From the NCBI GenBank assembly GCA_949126835.1, contig OX421508.1, positions 12,087,994-12,151,993 of the forward strand: a DNA stretch of 64,000 nt, written 5' to 3'. Within the stretch, counting starts at the first letter, position 1; each line of letters starts with the position of its first letter. The notes below the pieces were generated by a model. That model was not told the origin of the DNA. It ran no database searches and was given only the letters and a program-made list of their open reading frames with translations. The DNA comes from Anisus vortex. Taxonomy: Eukaryota; Mollusca; Gastropoda; Planorbidae. Of this stretch, positions 55,777-64,000 are shown in pieces. A program made the position numbers and the translations under genes.

Positions 55777-58536
55777 ATGGAATTTATTGAAAATCCAGAA
55801 GAAGAAGTTTTGAAAACTTTATCAATAAAGAAGTTAAAAGAGATCGCTGAGATCTTGAAGATAGAAGTTACTGAAACTACACCATCCAGAACTGTGTTGA
55901 CACAGCAGATAAAAGATGTGTTGATTGCGAGTGGCAAGTTGAAAGTAGAATCAAGCGCGGAGGGATATCAAGTTGAAGGTCAGATGTCTGAACAGTTCCG
56001 ATTTCAACTAGAAATGAAACGTCTTGAGATAGAAGAAAGACGTCTAGAAATAGAAAGTCAGGAAAGAGATAAGAAAAGTCAAAGAGAAATAGAAAGTCAG
56101 GAAAGAGATAAGAAAAGTCAAAGAGAAAGTCAGGAAAGAATAGAGCTAGCAAAGATAGGAGCTACTAAAAAAGAATCTCATAGTGATGTAGAGATGGCCA
56201 GATGGAAAAAGCTAGTCCCTACCTACATTGATAAAGAAAGTGAAATAGCTAATTTCTTCCAGACCTTTGAAATTTCTTGCAGAGATTTTAAGTTCCCAGA
56301 AGATAAATGGGGAATATTAGTCAGAACAGCTTTTACTCAGGGAAGGGCAAGAGATTGTGTTCTATTGTTAAAAGAGGAGAATTTAAATGATTATGAAATC
56401 ATTAAAGACACTGTACTTAAAGCCTATAACCAGATACCGGAAAGTTATCGGAAAAGGTTCCGTCAGTACACGATGTCCCCTTACCAAACACACTTAGACT
56501 TCCTTCGAGCAGAAGAAAAGCTAATGGATCAGTGGATAAAATCCAGAAATATCTCCACATTAAAAGAAATGAAAGATATCATTCTGTTAGAGGATTTTAT
56601 TAACAAAGTGAGGCCGGATATAAGAATGTATTTATCCGAGCGTGATATCACTGACCCACATAAGGCTGCTGATTTAGCTGAACAGTATGCACTGTGTCAT
56701 AGGACAGCTGGTGAAAAGAATGTTAATAGGCCACAACGGCAAGCAGAAAACACACAACAACAACATCGTGAAAAAGAGCATTTTGTGAAACAAAATGATG
56801 TTAATAAAAAACCTATCAACAAAAACGTCCAATGTACTTTTTGTAAAAGGACAGGACATAGCATAGAAGACTGTTGGAGTATACGAAGCGACAAAAGACC
56901 TAACAAAGTGGTCATGTGCACTAGCCATAAACCAAAACAAAAGGTACAAGAAAGCGAAAATACAAACGAACTGAATTCGAAGAAAGATTCTTCTAAACCA
57001 GAAACACTGAGGGTGGATTTGCCTGAGAGCAAAAGTCAGAAGGTAGAGAAATCTACAACTGAAGATAATGAGGATAAATATCCTGATTATAAATACAGAA
57101 TGGCTACTATTGGATTAATTGTCCAAGTCCACAGAGACGAGAAAGTAGACCAACGTATTTTTGACTCGAACAAGAGTCTGAAGTCATCGAAAGATGAAAC
57201 AACACCCGAAAGTCATGGTCAAGGGAAGAATAAAATTGACACAGAGACCCTGTGCAGTTTTCAACCGTTCATTAGTGAAGGTTGTGTGGCCTTACAAAAG
57301 GAAGGACCACTGAAGTCCGTAAAAATATTACGAGACACAGGAGCATCATTAACACTGCTGCTTAAAGATGTATTACCATTAAATGATAATACATTGACAG
57401 GACAGACTGTCCTATTGAGAGGTTTTGAATGGAAAGAAGAAATACCTCTACATAGGATATACCTCACATCTGACTTGGTGACAGGATATGTGACAGTTGG
57501 AGTAATATCAAAACTTCCTGTTGAGGGCATATCCGTTATCCTAGCAAATGATTTGGCGAAAGGGAGGGTGAGACCTGAACTGATTGTGAAGGAAAATCCA
57601 AACCCTAGTCCTATGGTGGAGACAGGAAAAGAAAAAGAACTTTGTCCTGTAGGTGATGTCATAAAAGGTATGACACCACAGAAAAAGAAAGAAGAAATTA
57701 TCTCACAAGAAAAGGAAAAGAAAGAAGAAATTCTCCCACGAGAGAAGAAAGGGGAAGAAGAAGTGGAACTTGATACTACTATTTTCTCCATGATTGAAGA
57801 TTGTCCGAAAGGAAATCAATCAAAGAAGTCATCACAAAATGAATTGATTGCTGAACAGAGAGTAGACCCAGAGTTGCTACAGTTGCATGAGAAAGCTGTC
57901 GACGAGAAAGAAAATCCTACTACTGATGTCTATGAACATATAGACCACAGCATGTTCAAACAACAATGCAAACCTGCAGTTGCCGGTACAGATGAAGATT
58001 TGAGGAGCATCACTGAAGAAACGAGTGCGGAGAGCTGGACCGAAACTATCAAAAGCTATGGGTTACCACAATCCATACCGACAGATCGAGGGACCAACTT
58101 CGCCCCGGAACTCTTCAATCCAGTCCTAAAGAACTTATGCCTGGAGCAGGAGATGTCAACTGAATCCCATCCGGAAAGTCGAGGAGCCTATGGACCAATC
58201 TTTGGACCCACTGTCCAAGGACCACTCAAAATACTTCAAGAGGAATGGCCGACCGAATTGGACCTCCTTGGGCTGAGCAAGTACCTAGATAAGTACATAA
58301 ATTGTTTGTCTGACATAACTGTGTTTGTTAGAAAAAAATTGTACACTGCTCACATGCAGATGCCATTGTTGTGTGATGAAAGAAAGGCAAAAATATTATA
58401 TCATTTGAAAATGATAAAGCCTTACCTTCTGAAAACAATTGGAATAAGCTTGATGTTGTTAACATTGTTACTCTTAATTGTAAAATTTATGCCTGGAGTA
58501 CAGGATGAATTGAATGACAAATTCACTGATAGTTAG
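55777..58536 (+). CDS. Gag-protease-collapsed integrase fusion of element C
   Basis: 919 codons without a stop. Residues about 9-55 are SAP-like (SIKKLKEIAEILKIEVTETT). About 70-125 is a coiled coil with a duplicated SQERDKKSQRE unit. About 135-310 is a SCAN-like capsid (SYRKRFRQYTMSPYQTHLDF ... MKDIILLEDFINKVRPDIRM ... ADLAEQYALCHR). C353 opens a zinc knuckle CTFCKRTGHSIEDC. D520 is the protease DTG. About 615-690 is a Lys/Glu-rich linker. About 690-880 is an integrase remnant: YGLPQSIPTDRGTNFAPELF keeps the second catalytic Asp, but the first Asp segment is gone and the Glu segment reads ESRGAYGPI, so it cannot be catalytic. The C-terminal LYHLKMIKPYLL of integrase survives. Residues 888-907 (IGISLMLLTLLLLIVKFMPG) form a hydrophobic, membrane-like tail. 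Remaining in frame after such deletions is striking. Confidence 0.88.
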   Translation: MEFIENPEEEVLKTLSIKKLKEIAEILKIEVTETTPSRTVLTQQIKDVLIASGKLKVESSAEGYQVEGQMSEQFRFQLEMKRLEIEERRLEIESQERDKKSQREIESQERDKKSQRESQERIELAKIGATKKESHSDVEMARWKKLVPTYIDKESEIANFFQTFEISCRDFKFPEDKWGILVRTAFTQGRARDCVLLLKEENLNDYEIIKDTVLKAYNQIPESYRKRFRQYTMSPYQTHLDFLRAEEKLMDQWIKSRNISTLKEMKDIILLEDFINKVRPDIRMYLSERDITDPHKAADLAEQYALCHRTAGEKNVNRPQRQAENTQQQHREKEHFVKQNDVNKKPINKNVQCTFCKRTGHSIEDCWSIRSDKRPNKVVMCTSHKPKQKVQESENTNELNSKKDSSKPETLRVDLPESKSQKVEKSTTEDNEDKYPDYKYRMATIGLIVQVHRDEKVDQRIFDSNKSLKSSKDETTPESHGQGKNKIDTETLCSFQPFISEGCVALQKEGPLKSVKILRDTGASLTLLLKDVLPLNDNTLTGQTVLLRGFEWKEEIPLHRIYLTSDLVTGYVTVGVISKLPVEGISVILANDLAKGRVRPELIVKENPNPSPMVETGKEKELCPVGDVIKGMTPQKKKEEIISQEKEKKEEILPREKKGEEEVELDTTIFSMIEDCPKGNQSKKSSQNELIAEQRVDPELLQLHEKAVDEKENPTTDVYEHIDHSMFKQQCKPAVAGTDEDLRSITEETSAESWTETIKSYGLPQSIPTDRGTNFAPELFNPVLKNLCLEQEMSTESHPESRGAYGPIFGPTVQGPLKILQEEWPTELDLLGLSKYLDKYINCLSDITVFVRKKLYTAHMQMPLLCDERKAKILYHLKMIKPYLLKTIGISLMLLTLLLLIVKFMPGVQDELNDKFTDS

Positions 58537-60690
58537 TTACCAAACTTACTATTTTAAAACTAAATCCCTTACTTGTGAAGAAAAAGGAATGAGTAAAAGT
58601 ATTGTTAGAGTAAATATCATTATAGTGTGATATTTCTAAACAAACTTGTTAGGGAGCATTTAAAATAATTGCTATAAGAGAAAAAGATCAGTTTTATCCA
58701 CAGAATTGGTTTCTAAATCAGAGGACATTATAAATGTGGACTGATTATAAGATATGTTTGAGAATCTCTGGAAATGATAATTGAAACATTTGGCAGAGAG
58801 GATAATCTGATTGATAAAGATGTAAATGATTTAAAAAAAAAAAGGAGAATTTTCTATCACTAAAGTATTGAGAAATGTTTATGATTGTACTATGGAAATT
58901 TATTTTATCATGTACTGTTGTTGAAATAATTGCACTGAGTCAAGATGCAAATTTCTTCTATGTGAATTTATTCATTTGTTCTATTATCATTGAATGTATG
59001 ATAATGAAGGGTAAAAATAGTTGCAGCCAGGCAGAACTATGACTAACCAGAATTCCAAGAAATGTATTATATATGATTTTTCACTTTTAGGATACTGTTA
59101 CATGAAAAGCAGATCAAAAGTAGAAACTAATAAAACTTATCCTTGTTTTGTATAAATTTAGGATATGTGCCACTGACTTGACACTGTAAACCAGAATGGT
59201 TGAGAATTTCATGGTTAAGAATTTATAATGTTGACATACCAATGTTCAACTAATGTATGATTAATTAAGGATTTCATGTCAAGATTGTAAAACTAATCTA
59301 TATTTTTTCTGTATTAGTTAAAATAGATTGAATGAATTGTATTGACAAGCAAAAGACTGGGTAGACCTGAACACTGTGGAAGTAACAGGAGAATCTATGA
59401 ATAAGGAATAAAACCTTTATGGAAAATGGAAAAGAGCAATGTACACCACTGAAAAGATTGGAAATGAAATGTTTTACCACACCAGTCAAACCAGCAGTTT
59501 GTTTTGTACATAAATTGTTACATTGATTTCGCTATGAAAAAAAAAATTAATAGTAGCCTATGCTTAACTTTTCTACTTCAATAATATTGTATTTAATGTA
59601 ATCTAAAGAAAATAAGTACTTACTGTGTAGTACTAAGATTGTATGAAGATAATATAACTTGTTTTAATTGATAGTTAATTAAGTAAATTAACCAAATTTG
59701 TTTAAGTAAATCCATGATTGTCTGAATGTTTCAATTTAACCTGCTACGATGTGAACTCTTTTAAAAAAGAAAATAATGACGTCGAAAGGTCATGGTAAAA
59801 TGAAAGATTGAGATATTTTTAATGATTTTTGCTATAAACTATTTTAATTCGTGAACAGACTATGTTTAATGTTCTCAAAATAAAATAAATGAATTTGATT
59901 TTGAGATGATAGATGTTAAAGAATGCTCATTTAATACGATAACTATTTAATCGCGTAGCAATTTTATTTGACCTCGGCTGTGATGAGGTAGAAATTTGCA
60001 TAGCGATGTCAATATTGTTAGAATCAATTGGGAATGAGAGAGAAAAAAAAAAGAGAGAGAGAGAGAGAGAGAAAGGCGGAATTGACCTACATTTTGGGTC
60101 GCGTCACCGACAGTTGTCTAATGTTGTCCAAGCCTACAGGCTGAAAAAAAAAATACTGTCGAGAAAATGATCGTGTTGTTGTGTAATTAGGTCAAGCCTA
60201 GTAGTATTTTTTTCATCAAGAGCGTTGGTTTTTTTTTTCTCCTTATGAAAAAATAAGTCGTGTCTGCATAGACATTAAGTGATTTTTTCTTTTGTTGTTT
60301 GATTACAAATGTAAAAGATATTAGTTTATAATTAAATGGACGAGAGAGTTTTTATTACAGTGGAATGTTCAATGTAATAGAAATTATTAACTTGTATTAT
60401 ATTATATCTATTAAGAATGATTATGTATTTTTCTTGTATACAAGATTTAGATAAACAATTTAATTGTCCATTGTTTTGAATTAAAAATTGAATGATTGAA
60501 TGACTATAGTTAAGCCATTTGATAAGATGAATTTATATTGCATATATTATTATGTTATTGTTATCAGTTCGATTGAATTATTGGGATCGCCAATTGAACT
60601 GTATTGTTTTCCCCGGAATATTTTCTTTTATAATTATTCCTTAAAATTAACATTTTTTCAAATGTAAAAGAAATAATTATAAAGCTTTAG
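58537..60690 (+). other. Non-coding 3' interior of element C
   Basis: 2.1 kb, AT-rich, with many stops in all frames. It has a (GA)n run at about 60049-60073 and no reverse transcriptase motif. It occupies the place where polymerase would lie in a full element. Confidence 0.7.
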
Positions 60691-60701
60691 AAGGGGGGGG
60701 A
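60691..60701 (+). promoter_or_regulatory. Polypurine tract of element C
   Basis: AAGGGGGGGGA directly precedes the 3' LTR, the plus-strand priming site of reverse transcription. Confidence 0.85.
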
Positions 60702-61325
60702 TGTTACGAATATCGGTCATAAATGAATGACGTAGTAAGGCATTGACCTCTTAACAAGTGCGTATCAGAGTCCAAAGCGACCAAGGTTTGACCTTTATGC
60801 CCTGAGGGCAGTTTAAATAAAATAATTCGTTCAAATCCCGTGGAAATTGGGGGATAATTCTGGATCGTAGTAATTATAGAGAAAGAGGTTAAAATGCGTA
60901 TTAAGACCCTGTAGAATCTTCGATGATCGTTTTCTTTGTAAAGTCCCGACCTCCTTAAAGTTAGTTCAGTTCGGAAGTTTGTCGAGTGAAGTCGCTATAT
61001 TCATTTGTATATTGTATGCCATTGTATTGAAACTTATGTTGCCATCAGTTGATGAAGTTTATTGATCGTTTATATTGAGTCTACAATTTAAATAAAATTG
61101 TTTATTCAACAACTGGAGTTGTTTGATCTATCATTGTTGAGAAAGGTGTTGAAGATAATTATCACGAATATAACTACATTGCTGCATAGACCTGTCAGTC
61201 AAGGAACCCCTAGCTTGGGCTACAGATTAGCAGAATCTAGAGACTTCTAATAAAGATACAACTATATTCATTGAATCCGATTTAACGAGTCGTAATAATA
61301 GTCAATCATATAGAGGTCCATAACA
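60702..61325 (+). repeat. 3' LTR of element C
   Basis: 624 bp, identical to the 5' LTR apart from one noticed base (61073). Confidence 0.93.
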
Positions 61326-61964
61326 CTTTGAAATATTGACGTTAACCAAGTTGTGTAGAAAGCAACGATAAATTTGGTTTAATTTACAACATCAATCCAG
61401 TAGGAATCCAAATAATATTATATACACAATCAAGAAATATACGTATTCCAATTAGTAATGAATATCCTTAATGAACATATAGCATTGTTGTTAATAGTAG
61501 AATAATAAATTTTCCATAATACAACTCAAATAGAAACGATACTCAGAGCGGAGAATATTTGATGTTACTAGATCGAATGCACGCCAAGAACTAACCTAAA
61601 AGTGTCGAATCGCGTAGAAATATATTATGGGTCAATCGTTGGAAAATCCAGCCAGCCTAGTGACACGAGAATTTTAATCAAGCCTGCGTGCTGACTGCGT
61701 GATCAGATTGTTTTTTATTAAGAACAAGCAATAATGCTCTAACAAAATAAGGAGAGACCGGACGGCCTTGACACGCTGTAGGTGCGTGGGCAGTTCATGT
61801 TTTTATCGAGGTTAATAAAAAAACAATAATGCTCAAATTAGGTTAGGAAAAACCCGGGGGAAACCTTGAGCTGAGAAATATTTTATATCGTTTAAACGCA
61901 ATTCGCTTAAATGATTTAGTTGGTTTATTAACATTACAATGTAGGGAATTTACGTTTCGTAACA
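61326..61964 (-). repeat. 3' LTR of element B, proximal part
   Basis: Inverted match to 50294-50940. On the minus strand it starts TGTTACGAAACGTAAATT, which shows the likely original tip where A's copy has TGTTGAG. Confidence 0.85.
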
Positions 61965-62723
61965 GTCGCCCATACCAAAAGGAAAAAGAACATTGCATAC
62001 TAAACAATAGAAGTGTGCAATTTCTTTTAGAACCGCCTGCACTTAACTTTAGTTCTAAACAATATACAAAAAAACAACTGACTCCACCTGGGTAATCCGT
62101 TAAATAAGACAAGTAAGGGAAATGATTTATTCTATTAAACCCTCATCATATAGGATCTCAAGTTATCCTTAGACCATAACACATGTTCGCGTTATTAAAA
62201 AAATTATACTCTCTGAGATATCATTCCTTATAAACATCATCATCTTATTTATAAGGTTAAAATCAACATAACTAATGTTATCATATTAAACAATTCAATC
62301 ATTAATTAATTCAACTTAAATGAAATTAATATTTAAATAAACTTAAGAGTAAGAATTTAATCTTAAGTGTGTAAGCATGTGAAGTGTATGCACATTACTC
62401 TATTTTGGTTTTTACATAATCACAACTATAGTTTGATTGTTTCAAAATAAGGATGTACATTTCTGTTCATTCATTATCTTACTAATAAAGAAAAATTATG
62501 TTCATAAATCCATACTATTTATAAGTAACTTATTAGGTTCTTTCTTTTTTCCTACAACAATAATAATATTTGTTTTAGCAAATGGAAATATTCATGGCAT
62601 AAAATAAGGCATAAGATATTGCATAAAATAATCACAACATATTCATATATTTATGCATTTATTATTTAAATGATCCAATTCTCTTAGTTAAGGTTATCAG
62701 AATATATATATGAAGTTATCCCT
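61965..62723 (-). other. Non-coding 3' part of element B
   Basis: 760 bp of AT-rich sequence between the integrase frame and the LTR. In an integrase-first element the reverse transcriptase and RNase H would be here, so about 2 kb or more appears to be deleted. The sequence next to the LTR (minus strand GGTATGGGCGAC) is only weakly purine-rich. Confidence 0.55.
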
Positions 62724-64000
62724 TTATACATTTGTTACACGCGCAATAGGGTGTCCGCGACGATGTGATCTCTTACCAATACGTGAGTTATTCTTAAGTT
62801 GTATGGAATTAACCCTATACGGATGTTGTTTGACAGGTTTAACATTATCATCTTTTAAAACTACATCATGGGTAACCAAAGTTGTTTTGTTAGGAACATC
62901 ACTAAACAAATTTACATGATCATAGATTAAACCCTTGATAGAAGTCTGTTCACCTGAGTCTAGATGTGCCAGTTTATCATCGAGGTTTTTAAGTGTTTCA
63001 GTGTTCTGAAGTTTACTTTCTATGATTGTCTTTTTAAATTTAGGCGGGGGTGTTTCAACAGTTTTGATAGCACTCACTGGCCTAATGTCAGTTTGTTCTT
63101 CCCTAACAACATAAGGTTTTAGCATGTTTATATGGCACAGTCTCTGTGTTTTCCTTCTATCAGGGGTTTTTACAAGGTATGTTACATCACTGATTTTATC
63201 TAAAACCTGATATGGTCCTGTATATTTTGCACTCAGGGGTTGTCCAGACAATTGGGTCAACATGAGGACTTTATCACCAGGATGGAAACATCGGGATCTG
63301 GCCTTGACATCATAGTACCCTTTCATTCTTTTCTGAGCCTGCAAAAGATTATCTTTAACATGATTAAAAGCATGATAGATTCTATTGCTAAATTGTTCCA
63401 CATAAGCTACGAGTCCAGTCTCTTCATCAGAATTTAACAAGGTTTCCTGCAACAGTTTTAGAGGTCCTTGAACTGAATGTCCAAACACTAACTCGAACGG
63501 ACTGAATCCAAGAGATTCCTGCACAGTTTCTCTAGTCGCGAAAAGAGCGAATGGAATACCGCGATCCCAGGCTTCAGTGTTCTCAAAACAGTATGTGCGG
63601 ATCATGGTTTTCAGAGTCTGATGATATCTTTCTAGGGCACCTTGGCTTTGCGGATGGTACGCAGTTGAAGTTGCATGTTGGATGCCTAGTTTCTTTAAGA
63701 CCTGGTTAAACAGCTTTGATGTAAAGTTAGATCCTTGGTCTGACTGTATAGTCTTTGGAAGACCGTATCTTGAACAAAATGCAATCAGTGCGTCAGATAT
63801 CTTATTTGCGTTAATGGTGCGTAGCGGAATAGCTTCAGGATATCTCGTGGCAGTGCACATTATAGTGAATAAGTACTGGTGTCCTGTCTTTGTTTTAGGC
63901 AAAGGACCTACACAGTCTATTAGCAAGTGGCTAAATGGTTCTGCAAAGGCAGGTATTGGCTTTAGAGGTGCTACCGGTATAGTCTGGTTAGGTTTACCAA
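62724..64000 (-). CDS. Integrase and start of reverse-transcriptase region, element B
   Basis: An open frame entering from the right edge and ending at 62724, at least 425 codons in view. It shows GKPNQTIPVAPLKPIPAFAE, then the core with all three catalytic acids: Asp in LLIDCVGPL, Asp in IQSDQGSNF, and Glu in GALERYHQ 35 residues later. A GPY/F module follows (YTGPYQVLDKISDVTYLV ... CHINMLKPY). Then come LDDKLAHLDSGEQTSIKGLI, LFSDVPNKTTLVTHDVVLKD and VKPVKQHPYRVN, the linker that opens Ty3/gypsy reverse transcriptases. The frame ends about 24 codons later (IGKRSHRRGHPIARVTNV) without the polymerase core, so an internal deletion is likely. Integrase ahead of polymerase is the Gmr1-like order. 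Confidence 0.85.
   Translation of the reverse strand, partial: GKPNQTIPVAPLKPIPAFAEPFSHLLIDCVGPLPKTKTGHQYLFTIMCTATRYPEAIPLRTINANKISDALIAFCSRYGLPKTIQSDQGSNFTSKLFNQVLKKLGIQHATSTAYHPQSQGALERYHQTLKTMIRTYCFENTEAWDRGIPFALFATRETVQESLGFSPFELVFGHSVQGPLKLLQETLLNSDEETGLVAYVEQFSNRIYHAFNHVKDNLLQAQKRMKGYYDVKARSRCFHPGDKVLMLTQLSGQPLSAKYTGPYQVLDKISDVTYLVKTPDRRKTQRLCHINMLKPYVVREEQTDIRPVSAIKTVETPPPKFKKTIIESKLQNTETLKNLDDKLAHLDSGEQTSIKGLIYDHVNLFSDVPNKTTLVTHDVVLKDDNVKPVKQHPYRVNSIQLKNNSRIGKRSHRRGHPIARVTNV

Larger units (their letters stand above)
54981..61325 (+). mobile_element. Element C: recent SCAN-Gag LTR element nested in B
   Basis: 6345 bp: LTRs of 624 bp each (54981-55604, 60702-61325) with TGTTAC...ATAACA ends, one noticed difference between them (55352 A, 61073 T), and the target duplication CTTT (54977-54980, 61326-61329). 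The intact site occurs once in A's LTR, proving the insertion. The interior has one 919-codon frame and 2.1 kb of non-coding sequence before a purine tract. No reverse transcriptase or RNase H is present, so it is non-autonomous for copying. Confidence 0.93.
54577..64000 (-). mobile_element. Element B: related element on the minus strand, 3' part
   Basis: It reads leftward: integrase (64000 to 62724), non-coding 3' part (62723-61965), then its 3' LTR (61964-61326 and 54980-54577), split by element C. The LTR is close to that of element A by eye (roughly 98 percent where compared), so A and B are the same family. B entered A within the integrase codons KTM(I/L)R. The 5' half of B and the other side of A lie beyond the window. 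Confidence 0.8.

Noticed and set aside
57261..57791. 176-codon minus frame, Ser/Phe-rich
   Set aside because: Antisense of the Lys/Glu-rich linker in element C.
50294..61964. A giant inverted repeat formed by self-integration of one retrotransposon
   Set aside because: B's integrase overlaps the part of the integrase already present in A, so the inverted part cannot be the missing half of A. Insertion of a second copy explains it better.
61843..62112. Minus-strand frame of 89 codons at the B LTR boundary
   Set aside because: It crosses the LTR edge and has no domain; chance frame.

Overview
This is an AT-rich animal nuclear DNA window, most likely from a mollusc and perhaps a gastropod. That assignment is an inference from the repeat content, tRNA-derived SINEs, intron-containing C-type lectin exons and SCAN-type Ty3/gypsy elements; nothing in the window proves the species. 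Two host genes can be supported. One is a partial C-type lectin gene on the minus strand (exons at 2310-2453 and 690-869, running off the left edge). The other is an intact 643-residue BTB-BACK-kelch-like gene on the minus strand (17251-19182). Almost everything else recognisable is mobile DNA.

Layout. 0.5-2.5 kb: lectin exons. 2.7-6.3 kb: a P-like element with a THAP reading frame and an 8-bp target duplication, a TTAA-flanked MITE, and an 1.8-kb solo LTR (5-bp duplication) that itself holds a hAT-like MITE. 6.7-12.9 kb: a 25-bp tandem array, a truncated LINE, a TA microsatellite and a tRNA-derived SINE. 13.0-16.3 kb: a decayed transposon carrying SWIM-type and THAP-type gene remnants, resembling ISL2EU elements. 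17.2-19.2 kb: the kelch-like gene. 20.4-31.4 kb: hAT-like, Helitron-like, long-TIR and fold-back elements, a second LINE piece and a SINE, some nested in one another. 31.5-35.1 kb: gene-free, full of TAGGCCTA palindromes, with a telomere-like tract. 35.1-40.1 kb: a very young non-autonomous LTR element (LTRs of 1481 bp, one difference noted). 40.2-50.1 kb: dead LINE pieces of three kinds and several TIR elements. 50.3-64.0 kb: three Ty3/gypsy-type elements nested inside each other.

The nest at the right is the most informative region. Element A (+) begins with an LTR at 50294 and encodes SAP-like, coiled-coil, SCAN-like capsid, zinc-knuckle, protease and integrase domains. Its integrase is cut at 54576 by the 3' LTR of a related element B lying on the minus strand, and that LTR is in turn cut at 54981 by element C (+, 54981-61325). 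The uninterrupted LTR of A supplies the empty site for C. In A the integrase region follows protease directly, and in B the integrase is followed by the start of a reverse-transcriptase region. This matches the unusual Gmr1-like order (integrase before reverse transcriptase). C is recent and keeps one intact 919-residue Gag-protease reading frame fused to a collapsed integrase and a membrane-like tail, but has no reverse transcriptase.

Boundaries were read by eye. Family names rest on remembered motifs, not on searches.
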